Below, one piece after another: positions 7,428 to 13,715 of a stretch of 13,715 nucleotides of DNA. The notes under the pieces were generated by a model. It worked only from the letters and a program-made list of their open reading frames with translations. It searched no databases and had not been told where the DNA came from. This DNA is from CAYNLY01 sp964398225. GTDB lineage: Bacteria; Pseudomonadota; Zetaproteobacteria; Mariprofundales; Mariprofundaceae. The translations under genes were made by a program, and so were the position numbers. The stretch is from assembly GCA_964398225.1 (NCBI GenBank), contig CAYNLY010000041.1, positions 1-13,715 of the forward strand, written 5' to 3'. Positions within the stretch are counted from its first letter, which is position 1; the number at the start of each line of letters is the position of its first letter.

Positions 7428-7433
7428 AGTGTA
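7428..7433 (-). promoter_or_regulatory. Possible glnE promoter -10 element, leaderless start
   Basis: TACACT on the minus strand, four of six matches to TATAAT, ends six bases before the A of the glnE ATG. Transcription from it would begin at or next to that A. The -35 position, 17 bases upstream, falls on the T run of the glnA terminator and does not resemble TTGACA. No Shine-Dalgarno sequence is present. Weak by itself; the reason to consider it is the terminator just upstream. Confidence 0.32.
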
Positions 7434-7449
7434 CGACCCGATCAGGCGC

Positions 7450-7476
7450 AAAAAAAGGGCCGCCCGAAGGCGGCCC
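7450..7476 (-). terminator. Intrinsic terminator of glnA
   Basis: On the minus strand, GGGCCGCC (7476-7469), loop TTCG, GGCGGCCC (7464-7457), then seven T (7456-7450). This is a perfect eight-pair GC-rich stem closed by an extra-stable UUCG tetraloop and followed by a U tract. It begins 21 bases after the glnA stop. It should end most transcripts from glnB/glnA and separate glnE from them. Confidence 0.93.
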
Positions 7477-7497
7477 GACACCTCTCGATCCGAAGGA

Positions 7498-8913
7498 TCA
7501 GACGGAGTAGTACATCTCCAGCTCGTACGGATGCGGCCGGAGCCGGATCTGATCGGCCTCCTCGCGCTTCAGCTCGATGTAGGCGTCGATCATGTCGTCG
7601 TCCATGACGCCGCCGACCTTCAGGAACTCGCGGTCCGCGTCCAGCGCGTCCAGCGCCTCGTCCAGCGATCGCGCGACGGTCGGCACGTTCTTGGCCTCCT
7701 CGGGCGGCAGATCGTAGAGATTCTTCGTCGCCGCCTCGCCCGGATCGATCTTGTTCGCAATGCCGTCCAGACCTGCCATCATCATCGCGGTGAACGCCAG
7801 GTACGGATTTGCGGACGGATCCGGGAACCGGACCTCGATCCGGCGCGCGGCATCCGAGTTCACGACCGGAATCCGGATGGACGCGGAGCGGTTGCGGTTC
7901 GAGTAGGCCAGCATCACCGGCGCCTCGAAGCCCGGCACGAGCCGCTTGTAGGAGTTCGTGGACGGGTTCGTAAACGCGTTCAGCGCCTTCGCGTGCTTGA
8001 TGATGCCACCGATGTAGTACAACGCCTCCTCGGACAGGTTCGCGTACTTGTCGCCCGCGAACAGGTTCTTGCCGTCCTTCCACAGCGACTGGTGGGTGTG
8101 CATGCCGGTGCCGTTGTCGTCGAACACGGGCTTGGGCATGAAGGTCGCGGTCTTGCCGTGGGCCTGCGCGACGTTGTGCACGACGTACTTGTACCACTGG
8201 GCACGGTCGGCGGTCTCGATCAGGCTGCCGAACTTGAAGTCGATCTCGCACTGACCCGCGGTGGCCACCTCGTGGTGATGGCACTCGACCTCGAGCCCCA
8301 CGTCCTGCATCACCAGGCTCATGTCGTTGCGGATCTCCTGCAGCGAGTCCACCGGCGGCACCGGGAAGTAGCCGCCCTTGACACGCGGACGGTGCCCGTA
8401 GTTCACGCCCTCGAACACCTCGTTCGAGTTCCAGGCGGCCTCCTCGGACAGCACCTTGTAGCCGCAGCCGCCCATGTCGTTGTACCAGGTGATCGAATCA
8501 AAGATGAAGAACTCGAGCTCGGGCCCGAAGTAGGCGTTGTCCGCGATCCCCGAGGAACGGATGTACTTCAGCGCCCGCTGCGCCACCTGGCGCGGGCAGC
8601 GGTTGTAGTCCTGGCCGGTCAGCGGATCGATGATCTGGCCGATCAGCACCAGCGTGCTCGCCTCGAAGAACGGATCGATCTGCGCGGTCTCCGGATCCGG
8701 GATGATGGCCATGTCGGAGTTGTTGATGTCGCACCATCCGGCGATCGAGGATCCGTCGAACGCGAAGCCCTCCTCGAAGGAATCCTCGCTGAGGACGGAA
8801 ATCGGATAGGTGACGTGCTGCCACTTGCCCTTGGTATCGGTGAAGCGGATGTCCACGAACTCGCATTCGTGCTCCTTCACCATTTCGAATACCTTTTTGA
8901 CTGCCTTGCTCAC
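7498..8913 (-). CDS. glnA: Glutamine synthetase type I, adenylylation-regulated
   Basis: Makes glutamine from glutamate, ammonia and ATP (EC 6.3.1.2), the main ammonia-assimilating enzyme; a cytoplasmic dodecamer. 471 residues, close to E. coli GlnA (469), and collinear with it from the N-terminal FVDIRFTDTKGKWQHVTYP to the C-terminal YYSV. Seen: FDGSSIAGW, the metal-site block GPELEFFIFD, HHHEVATAGQCEIDFKF, the ATP block KTATFMPKP, NGTGMHTHQS, and NRSASIRIP with RRIEVRFPD. The adenylylation site NLYDLPPEE places the modified Tyr at residue 400, fitting the presence of glnE just downstream. The GTG at 8913 is chosen over in-frame ATGs upstream (8955, 9015) because it matches the family start and has GAGGAG seven bases before it. 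A promoter candidate lies in the 114-base gap to glnB, and a strong terminator follows. Confidence 0.97.
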   Translation of the reverse strand: MSKAVKKVFEMVKEHECEFVDIRFTDTKGKWQHVTYPISVLSEDSFEEGFAFDGSSIAGWCDINNSDMAIIPDPETAQIDPFFEASTLVLIGQIIDPLTGQDYNRCPRQVAQRALKYIRSSGIADNAYFGPELEFFIFDSITWYNDMGGCGYKVLSEEAAWNSNEVFEGVNYGHRPRVKGGYFPVPPVDSLQEIRNDMSLVMQDVGLEVECHHHEVATAGQCEIDFKFGSLIETADRAQWYKYVVHNVAQAHGKTATFMPKPVFDDNGTGMHTHQSLWKDGKNLFAGDKYANLSEEALYYIGGIIKHAKALNAFTNPSTNSYKRLVPGFEAPVMLAYSNRNRSASIRIPVVNSDAARRIEVRFPDPSANPYLAFTAMMMAGLDGIANKIDPGEAATKNLYDLPPEEAKNVPTVARSLDEALDALDADREFLKVGGVMDDDMIDAYIELKREEADQIRLRPHPYELEMYYSV

Positions 8914-8969
8914 GGCATCTCTCCTCTCACCCTTGGATTTGCGGGGACCCCCCATCCCGCGATGTTCAT
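8910..8969 (-). CDS. Possible 19-codon leader reading frame before glnA
   Basis: A short open frame starts at ATG 8969, four bases after the predicted transcription start. It ends in a TGA that overlaps the glnA GTG as GTGA. The peptide reads MNIAGWGVPANPRVRGEMP. It has no Shine-Dalgarno sequence and no run of Gln, Glu or other regulatory codons, so it may be chance. If translated, its ribosome would terminate exactly on the glnA start. Confidence 0.18.
   Translation of the reverse strand: MNIAGWGVPANPRVRGEMP
8921..8926 (-). promoter_or_regulatory. Ribosome binding site of glnA
   Basis: GAGGAG on the minus strand, seven bases before the GTG at 8913. It decides for the GTG start. It also lies only two bases before an out-of-frame ATG (8918) that opens a two-codon frame. 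Confidence 0.75.
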
Positions 8970-8979
8970 GTGAGGCCGG

Positions 8980-9008
8980 ACTATGCCGCAGCCAGGGGGC
9001 GAAGGCAA
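8980..9008 (-). promoter_or_regulatory. Candidate sigma-70 promoter for glnA
   Basis: TTGCCT at 9008-9003 and CATAGT at 8985-8980 on the minus strand, separated by exactly 17 bases, with four of six matches at each element. Predicted start near 8973, giving a leader of about 60 bases. No convincing sigma-54 pair (TGGC-N8-TTGC with correct spacing) and no NtrC dyad was seen in the gap. Confidence 0.5.
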
Positions 9009-9027
9009 GCGCCAAAGACGTTCGCTG

Positions 9028-9366
9028 CTAGATCGCTTCCTCGTCGCGTTCGCCGGTGCGGATGCGGACGACCTGCTCGATGTCGGTCACGAAGATCTTG
9101 CCGTCGCCCACCTTGCCGGTCGCAGCCGCCTCGCGGATCGCTTCGATCGCCGCATCCACCTGATCGGCGGCGACGACGATCTCGAGCTTGGTCTTGGGCA
9201 GGAAATCCACCACATACTCGGCGCCGCGATACATCTCGGTGTGCCCCTTCTGGCGGCCGTGGCCCTTGACCTCGGTCACGGTCATGCCCTCGATGCCGAT
9301 CGCAGAGAGCGCATCCTTCACGTCGTCCAGCTTGAACGGCTTGATGATCGCCTCGATCTTCTTCAT
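9028..9366 (-). CDS. glnB: PII nitrogen regulatory protein
   Basis: Trimeric signal protein that reads 2-oxoglutarate, ATP and ADP (energy and carbon/nitrogen state). In E. coli it is uridylylated by GlnD and steers GlnE and NtrB. 112 residues, the standard length. Seen: MKKIEAIIKPFKLDDVKDAL at the start; the T-loop GRQKGHTEMYRGAEYVVDF with the uridylylation Tyr51 in the YRGAEY signature; the nucleotide-binding TGKVGDGKIFV (83-93); and the end RIRTGERDEEAI. It is nearly identical in pattern to E. coli GlnB. The start at 9366 matches the family, with GGGAGG four bases upstream; an ATG at 9378 would remove that site from use. Its ATG overlaps the nadE stop as ATGA, so it is probably translated by ribosomes leaving nadE. 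No AmtB gene is adjacent, favouring glnB over glnK. Confidence 0.96.
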   Translation of the reverse strand: MKKIEAIIKPFKLDDVKDALSAIGIEGMTVTEVKGHGRQKGHTEMYRGAEYVVDFLPKTKLEIVVAADQVDAAIEAIREAAATGKVGDGKIFVTDIEQVVRIRTGERDEEAI

Positions 9367-10982
9367 GACTCCTCCCATTCGCGCCAGCCGTGCGTGATCG
9401 GATAGCGCCGGTCGCGGCCGAAGGCCCGGCGCGTGATCTTCACCCCCGGCGGCGCCTGACGGCGCTTGTATTCGGCCCGGTACAGCATCCCGATCACGCG
9501 CGCCACCGTGCCCCGATCATAACCCAGCGCGGCGATCTCATCCACGCCGAGACGCTCCTCGATGTGCGCGCGCAGGATCGCATCGAGCACCTCGTAGGGC
9601 GGCAGCGTGTCGCTGTCCTTCTGCCCCGGGCGCAGCTCGGCCGACGGCGGCTTCTCGATCGTATGCTCCGGAATGACCTCGTCCTTGCGGTTGCGCCAGC
9701 GCGCCAGCGCATAGACCTGGGTCTTGTACACGTCCTTGAGCGGCGCGAAACCGCCGGCCATGTCGCCGTAGAGCGTGGCATAGCCCACCGCCATCTCGCT
9801 CTTGTTGCCGGTGGTCAGCACCATCCTCCCGGTCTTGTTCGACACGGCCATCAGCAGCAGCCCCCGGATGCGCGCCTGGATGTTTTCCTCGGTCACATCC
9901 GGTTCGTTCAGCCCCCAGGCGGCGAACGACGGGGCGAGAATCGCCTCCGCCGCGTCCACCGCGGACTGGATCGGCAGCCGGATCGTTTCGATCCCGAGAT
10001 TGCGGGCAAGCGCCTCGGCGTCGGTGATCGAATGTTCGCTGGAATAGACCGAGGGCATCAGCACACCCAGCACATGCCGGCGGCCCAGCGCGTCCACCGC
10101 GATCGTCGCGGTCAGCGCCGAGTCGATGCCGCCGGAAAGCCCGATGACGACATCGGCGCATCCGTTCCGGAGCACATAGTCGCGCACGCCCATGACAAGC
10201 GCGCGATAGACCTGCTCGATCTCGTCCGGGCAGGAGACAAGCCGTTCGAACTCCGGGTCGTCGAGATCGAGGTCTCCCTCCCAGGTCTCGAACATCGGCG
10301 CGCGCAGCATCAGCCGGCCGTCCGGAGCCGCCGCGTGCGAGCCGCCGTCGAACACGATTTCGTCCTGCCCGCCGACCGGATTGACGTAGACCACCGGCAT
10401 CGCGAACTGCCGCGCCCGGCGGCAAACCAGCGCCTCGCGCTCGGCCTGCTTGCCGGCATGAAACGGCGAGGCGTTGAGATTCAGCCAGACGTCGGCGACG
10501 AGTCCGGCCTGGCTTTGCGCCAGATCGTCGTGCCACAGATCCTCGCAGATGCCGACGCCGATTCTCCAGCCGCCGGCCTCGAACACCGCCTGCGACCCGT
10601 CGCCCGGGTGAAAGTAGCGCCGTTCGTCGAACACGCCGTAGTTCGGCAGCCGCTGTTTGTCGTAGACGCCGACGGCGTGCCCGCGATGCGCGATCACCGC
10701 GCTGTTGTAGCGCCGTCCCTGCGCGTCCTGCCGCGGCGCGCCGAATACGGCCACGGTCCCGCCGGTTGCGCGCACGATCGTCGCCGTCGCATGCTCGGCC
10801 TCGCGCATGAAGGCCGGACGCTTGAGCAGGTCCTCCGGCGGATAGCCGGTGACGGCGAGCTCCGGAAGCACCACGACATCCGCGCCCCCGGCCTCGGCGG
10901 CCTTGATCGCCTCGATGATCCGGCGCGTGTTGGCCCCGATCTCCCCCACCCGGGGGGCGATCTGCGCGATCCGGATTTTCAT
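9363..10982 (-). CDS. nadE: Glutamine-dependent NAD+ synthetase
   Basis: Last step of NAD synthesis: amidates nicotinic acid adenine dinucleotide using glutamine nitrogen and ATP (EC 6.3.5.1). 539 residues, two domains. Seen: an N-terminal nitrilase-fold glutaminase (about 1-240) with the triad Glu41 (LPELAVTGYPPEDLL), Lys109 (YDKQRLPNYGVFDE) and Cys146 (GVGICEDLW). The C-terminal synthetase (about 250-539) has the pyrophosphate loop SGGIDSAL at 283-290, then TGNKSEMAVGYATLYGDMAG and the C-terminal EYKRRQAPPG block. The ATG at 10982 overlaps the queA stop as ATGA, with no clear Shine-Dalgarno sequence, so translation probably depends on queA. Its own stop overlaps the glnB start in the same way. 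Known: a glutamine-dependent NadE of another proteobacterium is controlled by PII. Inferred: the same may hold here. Confidence 0.96.
   Translation of the reverse strand: MKIRIAQIAPRVGEIGANTRRIIEAIKAAEAGGADVVVLPELAVTGYPPEDLLKRPAFMREAEHATATIVRATGGTVAVFGAPRQDAQGRRYNSAVIAHRGHAVGVYDKQRLPNYGVFDERRYFHPGDGSQAVFEAGGWRIGVGICEDLWHDDLAQSQAGLVADVWLNLNASPFHAGKQAEREALVCRRARQFAMPVVYVNPVGGQDEIVFDGGSHAAAPDGRLMLRAPMFETWEGDLDLDDPEFERLVSCPDEIEQVYRALVMGVRDYVLRNGCADVVIGLSGGIDSALTATIAVDALGRRHVLGVLMPSVYSSEHSITDAEALARNLGIETIRLPIQSAVDAAEAILAPSFAAWGLNEPDVTEENIQARIRGLLLMAVSNKTGRMVLTTGNKSEMAVGYATLYGDMAGGFAPLKDVYKTQVYALARWRNRKDEVIPEHTIEKPPSAELRPGQKDSDTLPPYEVLDAILRAHIEERLGVDEIAALGYDRGTVARVIGMLYRAEYKRRQAPPGVKITRRAFGRDRRYPITHGWREWEES
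9371..9376 (-). promoter_or_regulatory. Ribosome binding site of glnB inside the nadE end
   Basis: GGGAGG on the minus strand, four bases before the glnB ATG. It is formed by the final Trp-Glu-Glu codons of nadE and supports the coupled start. Confidence 0.6.
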
Positions 10983-11998
10983 GGCCGACGCTCGGGAAGG
11001 AACATCGCATCGCCGTAGGAATAGAAGCGGTAGCCCGCCTCGATCGCGTGGCGGTAGGCGGCAAGCACCCGCTCGCGCCCTGCGAAGGCCGCGACCAGCA
11101 TCAGCAGCGTCGAACGGGGCAGATGGAAGTTGGTGAAGAGCGCGTCCACGATGCGAAAATCATATCCGGGGCGGATGAAGATGGAAGTGCGGCCGGCGCC
11201 CGCTTTGAGCCGCCCGGAAGCCCCGGCCGCCTCCAGCGCGCGCAGGCTGGTCGTACCCACCGCAACGACGCGTCGCCCCTCTTTGCGCGCGCGGTTCACC
11301 GCCTCGGCGGTCGAAGCGGGAATCTCGAAGCGCTCGGCGTGCATCCGGTGCCTGCGGACGTCCTCGACCTGCACCGGCTGGAACGTGCCCGGCCCCACAT
11401 GCAGGGTCAGATGCACGAAGCTTGCGCCCGCCTCCCGCATCGCCTTCATCAGTTCCCCGGTCAGATGCAGCCCGGCGGTTGGCGCGGCCACCGCGCCAGG
11501 TTTGCGCGCGAACACGGTCTGGTAGCGCTCGCGGTCCTCGGGCGTGTCGGGCCGGTCGATGTACGGCGGCAGCGGCACATGCCCGTGGGCCTCGATCGCG
11601 GCCATCGGATCGGAAGTCCGCAGGCGCACGATGAGATCGCGCCCGTCGCGCTCCAGTACCTCGATCTCGAAATCCCCGGCCACCCAAATCCGCGTGCCCT
11701 CGCGGATGGGCTTGTTCGCCCGGCCCCAGGCGCGCCAGAGATCCGCGGCCTTGACCGGCTCGATCAGAAGCACCTCGACCCTGCCGCCGCTGGGCTTGTG
11801 CCCGACGATCCGGGCGGGAATCACGCGCGTGTCGTTGACCACCCAGACATCGCCCGGTCGCACGAACGCGGGCAGATCGCGCACGTGCCGGTCCTGGATT
11901 TCGTCGTTTAGCACGAGCATCCGCGCCGTTCCGCGCGGGGCGGGCTGGCGGGCGATGCGCTCGGGCGGAAGGTCGTAGTCGAAATCGGAAAGCTTCAC
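10979..11998 (-). CDS. queA: S-adenosylmethionine:tRNA ribosyltransferase-isomerase
   Basis: Builds the epoxyqueuosine ring on preQ1 in anticodon position 34 of tRNAs for Asp, Asn, His and Tyr, using the ribosyl part of S-adenosylmethionine. 339 residues (E. coli 356). Seen: N-terminal DFDYDLPPERIARQPAPRG; NDTRVIPARIVGHKPSGGRV at 55-74; HVPLPPYIDRPD at 140-151; KPGAVAAPTAGLHLT at 166-180; LTLHVGPGTFQPV; VGTTSLRALE; TNFHLPRSTLLMLVAAFAG; and C-terminal YRFYSYGDAMFLPE. The GTG at 11998 is chosen because it matches the family N-terminus; the open frame upstream is unlike QueA and overlaps the kinase gene. No Shine-Dalgarno sequence is visible, and a five-pair inverted repeat (12001-12005 with 12013-12017) lies just before the start. 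The gene is followed by nadE, not by tgt as in many gammaproteobacteria. Confidence 0.96.
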   Translation of the reverse strand: MKLSDFDYDLPPERIARQPAPRGTARMLVLNDEIQDRHVRDLPAFVRPGDVWVVNDTRVIPARIVGHKPSGGRVEVLLIEPVKAADLWRAWGRANKPIREGTRIWVAGDFEIEVLERDGRDLIVRLRTSDPMAAIEAHGHVPLPPYIDRPDTPEDRERYQTVFARKPGAVAAPTAGLHLTGELMKAMREAGASFVHLTLHVGPGTFQPVQVEDVRRHRMHAERFEIPASTAEAVNRARKEGRRVVAVGTTSLRALEAAGASGRLKAGAGRTSIFIRPGYDFRIVDALFTNFHLPRSTLLMLVAAFAGRERVLAAYRHAIEAGYRFYSYGDAMFLPERRP

Positions 11999-12038
11999 GG
12001 GGCGCAAGGCTAGCGCCGGGATCCCCCCGTGCACCTGC

Positions 12039-13715
12039 TCAGTCGGCCAGCACCTCGGCCAGCGCCCGCGCAAGTTTCTCGGGCGAAAACGGCTTCTGGA
12101 TGAAGCCGGCAAGACCCTTGCCGGCGAAGCGGCTGGTCGCGGTCTGCTCGTTGTATCCGGAGCACAGCACGACCTTCACCTCGGGATTCAGCTTCCTGAG
12201 CTCGGTGTAGGTCGCCTCGCCGCCCATGCGCGGCATCGTCATGTCGAGCAGCACGCAGGCATAGGCGCCGGGATCGGCCCGGAAGCGCTCGACCGCCTCG
12301 ACCCCGTCGGCCGCGGTGTCCACCGCATAGCCCATCTCCTCGAGCATCATCGCCGCGACCTCGCGCACCGTTTCCTCGTCGTCCACGACGAGAATCCTGC
12401 GGCCGCGCGCGTCCACCTCCCCCGGCTTCCGGCGCCCAAGCCCCACCGGAGCCTGTTCGCTGGCCGGCAGCAGCACCTTGATCGTCGTGCCGCGTCCCGG
12501 CTCGGAATAGATCTTGATCGCGCCGTGATGGCCGCGAACGATGCCGAGAATCGCGCTCATGCCCAGGCCCCGGCCGGTGAACTTGGTGGTGAAGAACGGC
12601 TCGAAGATCCGCGCCTTCGTTTCCTCGTCCATGCCGCAGCCGGTATCGGACACCTCGAGCCAGACGTAGCGGCCGGGCGCCAGCCCCTCCTCCTCGCCCA
12701 CAACCGTGCGCAGGTATTCCTCGTCGGCCTGCATCATCCCGGTCGCGAGCGTGATGATGCCGCTGTTTTCCCCGATCGCCTCGTTCGCGTTCGTCACCAG
12801 GTTCATCACCACCTGCTGCATCTGGGCCGCATCCGCCTCGACCGCCGGCAGATTCGGCTCAAGCTCGTAGCGCAGCACCACCCCCTTGTGCAGCGACACC
12901 TCGAGCAGCCGCGTCATCTCCAGCACCAGTTCGGAAAGGTTGATCGGCCGGACGACGAAGCGCCCCTTGCCCGCGTAGGCGAGCATCTGCTGGCAGAGTT
13001 CGGCCGCCCGCTCGCTGGTCTTCTCGATCGCCTCGACGTGCTTGAGCAGCGGATCGGCGGGGCTTGCCTTCATCCGGGCAAGCGAGGCATGGCCCATGAT
13101 CGCCGCGAGCAGGTTGTTGAAATCGTGCGCGATGCCGCCGGCCAGCACCCCCAGGCTCTCCAGCCTCTGAACATGCTCCATTCGCTCCTGCCGCTGGCGC
13201 TCCTCGGTCACGTCCCGGTCGATCACGATCTGCCAGGCGAGCTCCCCGCGCTCGTCAAACACCGGCGAAACCCGGCGCGCGATCGTCCGGACCTCGTCGC
13301 CCTGCTTCAGCTGAAACTCGCCCTGCCAGTTCTCACCATGCCGGATGTGTTCGACAATCGAGCGGTGCAGCTCGTCGCCGGGGCGCCCGCCACGCAGCTC
13401 GGCCACATGCCGGCCGATCATCTGCCCGGGATCCAGGCCGTAGACCTCGGCCGCAGCCATATTGGCAAGCGCCACCTGCCCCTCGAGATCGAGCAGCATC
13501 ACCGGCTCGGAGCTCTGTTCGATCGCGGTCTCCAGGAGCTTTGCGCGGGCCATGGCCTCGCGTCGCGCGGTGTCGTCGAGCACGACGGCCAGCACGGCAT
13601 CTTCGCCTTCGAACTCGAAGCGTCGCGCATGAATGAGTGCCCAGAAGCGCGTGCCGTCCGGCTTTTGCATTTCCGCCTCGAAGCCGTTCACCTCGCCGCG
13701 CTCCCGAAGCATCGC
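12039..13715 (-). CDS. PAS-PAS hybrid histidine kinase with receiver domain (5' end outside window)
   Basis: Signal-transducing kinase, 558 residues visible; the N-terminus lies beyond the window, so the Met encoded at 13712 is probably internal. Seen, counting from the first codon in the window: the end of one PAS domain (about 1-55, with KPDGTRFW), a second PAS (about 62-172, with AIEQSSEPVMLLD and RDVTEERQRQ), then a HisKA dimerisation domain with the phospho-acceptor His197 in GIAHDFNNLLAAI. The HATPase domain follows with N box MNLVTNANEAI (about 304-314), DTGCGM (357-362), EPFFTTKFTGRGLGMS (372-387) and GTTIKVLLP. The C-terminal receiver (about 439-558) has VVDDE, phospho-acceptor Asp491 in LLDMTMP, and Lys541 in IQKPF. 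No His-phosphotransfer or output domain follows. No membrane segment is seen in this part. The signal and the partner regulator are unknown. The gene ends 40 bases before queA. Confidence 0.94.
   Translation of the reverse strand, partial: AMLRERGEVNGFEAEMQKPDGTRFWALIHARRFEFEGEDAVLAVVLDDTARREAMARAKLLETAIEQSSEPVMLLDLEGQVALANMAAAEVYGLDPGQMIGRHVAELRGGRPGDELHRSIVEHIRHGENWQGEFQLKQGDEVRTIARRVSPVFDERGELAWQIVIDRDVTEERQRQERMEHVQRLESLGVLAGGIAHDFNNLLAAIMGHASLARMKASPADPLLKHVEAIEKTSERAAELCQQMLAYAGKGRFVVRPINLSELVLEMTRLLEVSLHKGVVLRYELEPNLPAVEADAAQMQQVVMNLVTNANEAIGENSGIITLATGMMQADEEYLRTVVGEEEGLAPGRYVWLEVSDTGCGMDEETKARIFEPFFTTKFTGRGLGMSAILGIVRGHHGAIKIYSEPGRGTTIKVLLPASEQAPVGLGRRKPGEVDARGRRILVVDDEETVREVAAMMLEEMGYAVDTAADGVEAVERFRADPGAYACVLLDMTMPRMGGEATYTELRKLNPEVKVVLCSGYNEQTATSRFAGKGLAGFIQKPFSPEKLARALAEVLAD

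Noticed and set aside
7479..7481. Upstream ATG that would lengthen GlnE by 20 residues
   Set aside because: It lies upstream of the terminator stem, so translation from it would have to run through the glnA terminator. The extra residues are not typical of the family.
9013..9015. Upstream ATG giving a 505-residue GlnA, or 485 residues from 8955
   Set aside because: Both add residues absent from the family. The 9015 ATG lies upstream of the candidate promoter. The GTG at 8913 has a strong ribosome binding site and a matching N-terminus.
8914..9027. Sigma-54 promoter or NtrC dyad before glnA
   Set aside because: TGGCGC followed by TTCGC was seen, but the GG-to-GC spacing is off by one and the second block is not TTGC. 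No TGCAC-N-GTGCA dyad lies in the gap.
1..13715. CRISPR array, tRNA or rRNA genes, insertion sequences, phage or toxin-antitoxin genes
   Set aside because: No regularly spaced repeats, cloverleaf-like segments, transposase or integrase motifs or terminal repeats were seen on either strand by eye.

Overview
This is a GC-rich, tightly packed chromosomal segment with every recognisable gene on the minus strand, so transcription runs from high to low coordinates. Both window edges cut genes: a hybrid histidine kinase at the high end and valS at the low end. No tRNA, rRNA, CRISPR array, insertion sequence or phage gene is visible, and no gene-free stretch exceeds about 115 bases. The order pepA - holC - small protein - valS is a gammaproteobacterial arrangement (Pseudomonas has the same skeleton). 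ValS, GlnA, GlnB and HolC also read as proteobacterial and mostly gamma-like. A high-GC, non-enteric gammaproteobacterium is the best guess; genus and species cannot be told from the sequence.

Layout in transcription order: (1) 13715-12039, the C-terminal part of a PAS-PAS-HisKA-HATPase-receiver hybrid kinase. (2) 11998-9028, queA, nadE and glnB, joined by two 4-base ATGA stop/start overlaps, so very probably one translationally coupled operon. (3) 8913-7498, glnA, behind a 114-base gap with a plausible sigma-70 promoter and a curious short upstream reading frame, and closed by a textbook intrinsic terminator with a UUCG loop. (4) 7421-4671, glnE, which seems to start right behind that terminator with no ribosome binding site and a -10-like hexamer six bases before its ATG. 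(5) 4606-1, pepA, a PAP2 phosphatase, holC, a PopZ-like acidic protein and valS, with short gaps or overlaps.

Two things deserve most attention. First, nadE-glnB-glnA-glnE places the PII nitrogen sensor beside its classical partners GlnE and (through GlnE) glutamine synthetase. It is also translationally coupled to a glutamine-dependent NAD synthetase, an enzyme of a type shown in another proteobacterium to be a PII target. Second, the unnamed 227-residue protein between holC and valS has the architecture of the alphaproteobacterial pole organiser PopZ (DUF2497): an N-terminal EILAS helix, a long acidic proline-rich linker and a C-terminal helical segment. It also lies directly upstream of valS, as I recall popZ does in alphaproteobacteria. 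If the homology holds, this is a PopZ-type scaffold in a lineage where it is not normally annotated.
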